Below, one piece after another: positions 6,033-7,837 of a DNA stretch of 7,837 nucleotides. Source of the stretch: Deltaproteobacteria bacterium RBG_16_44_11 (GTDB lineage: Bacteria > Desulfobacterota > Syntrophia > Syntrophales > Smithellaceae); the NCBI GenBank assembly GCA_001797845.1, contig MGQN01000024.1, positions 16,071 to 23,907 on the forward strand. The letters are read 5' to 3'. Position 1 is the first letter of the stretch. Every line of letters starts with the position of its first letter. Position numbers and translations under genes: made by a program. A model generated the notes under the pieces. The model made no database searches. It worked only from the letters and a program-made list of their open reading frames with translations, and had not been told where the DNA came from.

Positions 6033-6048
6033 ACCCCCACAGGGTATA
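6030..6048. promoter_or_regulatory. CsoR/CstR-type operator
   Basis: TATACCCCCACAGGGTATA is a perfect 7-bp inverted repeat (TATACCC / GGGTATA) around CCACA. G/C-rich ATACCC...GGGTAT palindromes are the known operator type of CsoR and CstR repressors. It overlaps the promoter -10 and the weak AGGG ribosome site (6041-6044) and ends just before the start codon of the repressor gene, which points to autoregulation. Confidence 0.75.
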
Positions 6049-6049
6049 T

Positions 6050-6313
6050 ATGAATCCAGAAAGAAAAAAAGTTTTAAACCGCCTGCGGCGGATTGAGGGG
6101 CAAATTCGCGGCCTTCAGCGTTTAGTTGAGGAAGGCGCACCTTGTATTGATATTTTAACTCAGGTGTCAGCGGTTACATCCGCTATTAAGAAAACAGCGG
6201 GTGCTGTTATTTCCAATTACATGAAAACATGTATAGAGGAATCCGCAGATAATCCAAAAAAATTGCATAAAGATCTTCGTACTGCATTATCCAGGATTAT
6301 TGATTTATCCTGA
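6050..6313 (+). CDS. CsoR/CstR-family repressor (likely persulfide-sensing)
   Basis: An 87-aa all-helical repressor of the CsoR/RcnR/FrmR/CstR (DUF156) family, with the signature R-L-R-R-I-E-G-Q-I-R-G at residues 11-21. The two conserved cysteines are present: C32 (in A-P-C-I-D-I-L) and C61 (in Y-M-K-T-C). The position four residues before C61, where copper-sensing CsoR has its His ligand, is Tyr57. A Cys pair without this His is the pattern of CstR, which senses persulfides and polysulfides by forming Cys-Cys sulfur bridges. The neighbours (tandem rhodanese, DUF2892, NrfD/Fe-S redox genes) agree with sulfur sensing, though metal sensing is not excluded. The ATG at 6050 has only AGGG (6041-6044) as a ribosome site, which overlaps the operator. 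The gene probably heads an operon with the NrfD gene 64 bases downstream. Confidence 0.9.
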   Translation: MNPERKKVLNRLRRIEGQIRGLQRLVEEGAPCIDILTQVSAVTSAIKKTAGAVISNYMKTCIEESADNPKKLHKDLRTALSRIIDLS

Positions 6314-6377
6314 ATAGTTATTTTTTATAGAATTGCTTTATCGTTTATTGTCTCGTTTATCGGCGAAAAGATAGGGT

Positions 6378-7574
6378 ATGGCAGGTTTCAGCAAAGCTCT
6401 GATAATTCCCGTTATTAAATCCGCATACGACCGTGTTGTATCCGGCGGCAGGGTATATCTGATCTTCGTTGGCCTCTTTGGTCTTTTAATGCTGATCGGC
6501 ATTGGGGCCGGAATTAACGCCTTATTCATTGCCGGCTCGCGGCATGCCTATGGAACCTTTCGCGAAGTTCCTGTGGCCATGCTCATTTCCACGTATGTAT
6601 TTTTCGTTGTCGCATCCACCGGGCTTTGTTTGATTTCTTCTCTGGGGCACGTCTTTGGTGTCCGTGATTTCATGCCTCTTGCCCGGCGTTCTGTTTATTT
6701 GTCCATTATCACCATCCTGGCCGGATTCCTGGTTATCGGGCTGGAAATCGAAAATCCCTTCCGGATGGTGGTATATAATATAATTTCACCGAACTTTTCT
6801 TCCAATATCTGGTGGATGGGTACTCTTTATGGTTTTGCCCTGGTTTTTCTGACGATCGAATTTGTTTTTCTTTTGCAGGAAAAAAAACATAAAAAAGCCA
6901 TAATTGTGTGTCTGCTGGGAGTAATCACGGAAGTGGCCGCCAACACCAACTTGGGAGGCATTTTTGCCATGATGCACGGCCGCCCATACTGGTACGGCCC
7001 CTATTTACCCGTTTATTTCCTTTTGTCCGCTCTGATAACAGGTTGCGCCTTCATCATCTTTTTTTTCGTTCTGTCTTACTGGATCAACCGGAAAACCATG
7101 GATCAGCCAACCGAAAAGGCGCTCACGTCTGTGGGGAAGCTCGCCATTCTTCTGCTCATAATTCTCATGATTTTTACTGTCTGGAAAATGCTGACAATAT
7201 CTGTAGGCTTACCATCGGCGATGGAAGCCTTAAACGCGATAATCTCCGGGCCCTATGCCTTCAGCTTCTGGGGGATTGAAGTGCTCGGGGGAATGATTAT
7301 TCCGTTCATTCTGCTTCTTGTATCCAGGGGAAAAAATATAATGCTCATGTTTGTAGCCGCGGCCATCATGATTTTCAGTATTTTTTTCATGCGCCTGGAT
7401 ATGGTTGTCGTTGGAGAGATCGTGCCTCTATATTTTGAGCTAGGCGTCAACGAGTATTCGCGTCTGCATACTTATACGCCCAGCGTTAGTGAAATTCTGG
7501 TGGTGCTGGGTGGTGTCGGCTTTTGCGCTTTGGCCTTTCTCTTAGGGGAGAAGATTTTTGATGGATTCAAGTAA
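6378..7574 (+). CDS. NrfD/PsrC-family membrane subunit
   Basis: A 398-aa integral membrane protein with about ten hydrophobic helices (roughly residues 25-50, 65-90, 104-124, 143-166, 172-192, 206-234, 250-272, 284-310, 316-336 and 370-391). It matches the NrfD/PsrC/HybB group, which binds quinone and exchanges electrons with a periplasmic ferredoxin-like partner. Typical features are a G-H-V-F-x2-R-D-F-M-P-L-A-R-R-S segment near 88-102 and E-I-E-N-P-F-R near 121-127. ATG 6378 is used because an in-frame TAG lies two codons upstream (6372-6374). Its ribosome site is poor (AGGG one base from the ATG), so it may depend on translation of the upstream repressor gene. The next gene starts inside its last codons (14-base overlap), showing that the two subunits are made together. 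The catalytic partner is beyond the window, so polysulfide, thiosulfate, tetrathionate or another reductase or quinone-linked oxidoreductase are all possible. Confidence 0.9.
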   Translation: MAGFSKALIIPVIKSAYDRVVSGGRVYLIFVGLFGLLMLIGIGAGINALFIAGSRHAYGTFREVPVAMLISTYVFFVVASTGLCLISSLGHVFGVRDFMPLARRSVYLSIITILAGFLVIGLEIENPFRMVVYNIISPNFSSNIWWMGTLYGFALVFLTIEFVFLLQEKKHKKAIIVCLLGVITEVAANTNLGGIFAMMHGRPYWYGPYLPVYFLLSALITGCAFIIFFFVLSYWINRKTMDQPTEKALTSVGKLAILLLIILMIFTVWKMLTISVGLPSAMEALNAIISGPYAFSFWGIEVLGGMIIPFILLLVSRGKNIMLMFVAAAIMIFSIFFMRLDMVVVGEIVPLYFELGVNEYSRLHTYTPSVSEILVVLGGVGFCALAFLLGEKIFDGFK

Positions 7575-7837
7575 ACTTAAGCGAGGAAAATACGAAAAGA
7601 AAAACCCGGAACATCCTCTCGATCAGGAACGCAGGGATTTTCTGAAGATGGGTCTGGTGATAACAGGCGTCGTAGCCTCCGGCTCGGTGCTGTCTCTGAT
7701 CTCCAACGTCAACAAAGCTTATTCTCTGGATGCCTATCGCAATAAGTATCCCTACAAACCGCACTACGCCATGGTAATAAGACAGGATCGCTGTATTGAT
7801 TGCAAGCGCTGTATGGAGGCCTGTGTGGCCACCAATC
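7561..7837 (+). CDS. Tat-exported ferredoxin-like Fe-S subunit, 3' partial
   Basis: The first 92 codons of an electron-transfer subunit of the DmsB/PsrB/HybA/DsrO type, running off the window. ATG 7561 has AGGGGAG at 7544-7550 ten bases upstream and overlaps the end of the NrfD gene by 14 bases. Residues 24-29 are R-R-D-F-L-K, the core of a twin-arginine signal, followed by a hydrophobic stretch (about 30-48), so the folded Fe-S protein should be exported or membrane-anchored on the periplasmic side. C78-x2-C81-x2-C84-x3-C88 is the first [4Fe-4S] motif; more would be expected beyond the window. It is the natural electron partner of the NrfD subunit encoded just before it. A molybdopterin or cytochrome c subunit would be expected downstream but cannot be seen. 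Confidence 0.85.
   Translation, partial: MDSSKLKRGKYEKKNPEHPLDQERRDFLKMGLVITGVVASGSVLSLISNVNKAYSLDAYRNKYPYKPHYAMVIRQDRCIDCKRCMEACVATN

Larger units (their letters stand above)
5737..6049. other. A/T-rich divergent intergenic region
   Basis: This 313-bp gap separates the divergent rhodanese and CsoR-family genes. It holds the rhodanese ribosome site (5743-5750), a weak minus-strand promoter candidate (5833-5861), a direct repeat of TTATTCATTTTTT (5817-5829 and 5941-5953), and the strong plus-strand promoter/operator at its right end. I see no supported gene and no second copy of the operator near the rhodanese start. Confidence 0.7.

Noticed and set aside
6341..6360. Two copies of TCGTTTAT (6341-6348, 6353-6360) between the repressor and NrfD genes
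   Set aside because: They are too short and A/T-rich to support a regulatory site, and there is no hairpin or T-run.
6338..6529. Minus-strand ORF overlapping the NrfD start
   Set aside because: It is a shadow of the NrfD coding region with no ribosome site or family features.

Overview
The window looks like a chromosomal segment of an anaerobic, sulfur-metabolising bacterium, most likely a Desulfobacterota (former Deltaproteobacteria) lineage near Syntrophus, Smithella or Syntrophobacter. This is inferred from the gene content: CCG-domain Fe-S proteins, a C_GCAxxG protein, an NrfD/Tat Fe-S pair and a possible selenoprotein. No marker gene fixes the taxonomy.

Left part (1-4190, plus strand). 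Three tightly coupled genes, with one-base TGATG and TAATG overlaps, encode a HdrB/LutA-type CCG Fe-S protein (5' end cut off), a GlcD-type FAD-linked oxidase and a GlcF/HdrD-type protein with two [4Fe-4S] clusters and two CCG domains. Together they look like a cytoplasmic 2-hydroxyacid (lactate/glycolate-like) dehydrogenase or electron-transfer complex. A 172-bp gap holds an imperfect hairpin and a palindromic MITE-like repeat. A C_GCAxxG_C_C family gene follows.

Middle part (4191-5736, minus strand). Read in transcription order this is: an exported tandem-rhodanese protein; a very small membrane-anchored ORF that meets an in-frame TGA at codon 30 and continues beyond it; a DUF2892 (YgaP-tail-like) membrane protein; and a decayed CCG-domain fragment. 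The TGA is followed at the right distance by a perfect 7-bp stem with a GGUCAA loop. The read-through gives U-x4-C followed by a basic tail, so this is a candidate undescribed selenoprotein and the most interesting item in the window.

Right part (5737-7837, plus strand). An A/T-rich divergent region ends in a well-formed sigma70-type promoter whose -10 overlaps a perfect inverted repeat typical of CsoR/CstR operators. It drives a small CsoR-family repressor that keeps both Cys but has Tyr in place of the Cu-ligand His, which suggests a CstR-like sulfane-sulfur sensor. Next come an NrfD-family membrane quinone-interacting subunit and the start of a Tat-exported ferredoxin-like subunit, cut off by the window end.

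Taken together, the middle and right parts resemble a reactive-sulfur (persulfide/polysulfide) handling island: rhodanese, thiol/selenol membrane peptide, DUF2892, persulfide-type repressor and a periplasm-facing NrfD/Fe-S redox module. That functional link is inference from neighbourhood. No tRNA, rRNA, CRISPR array, insertion-sequence transposase or replication origin was seen.
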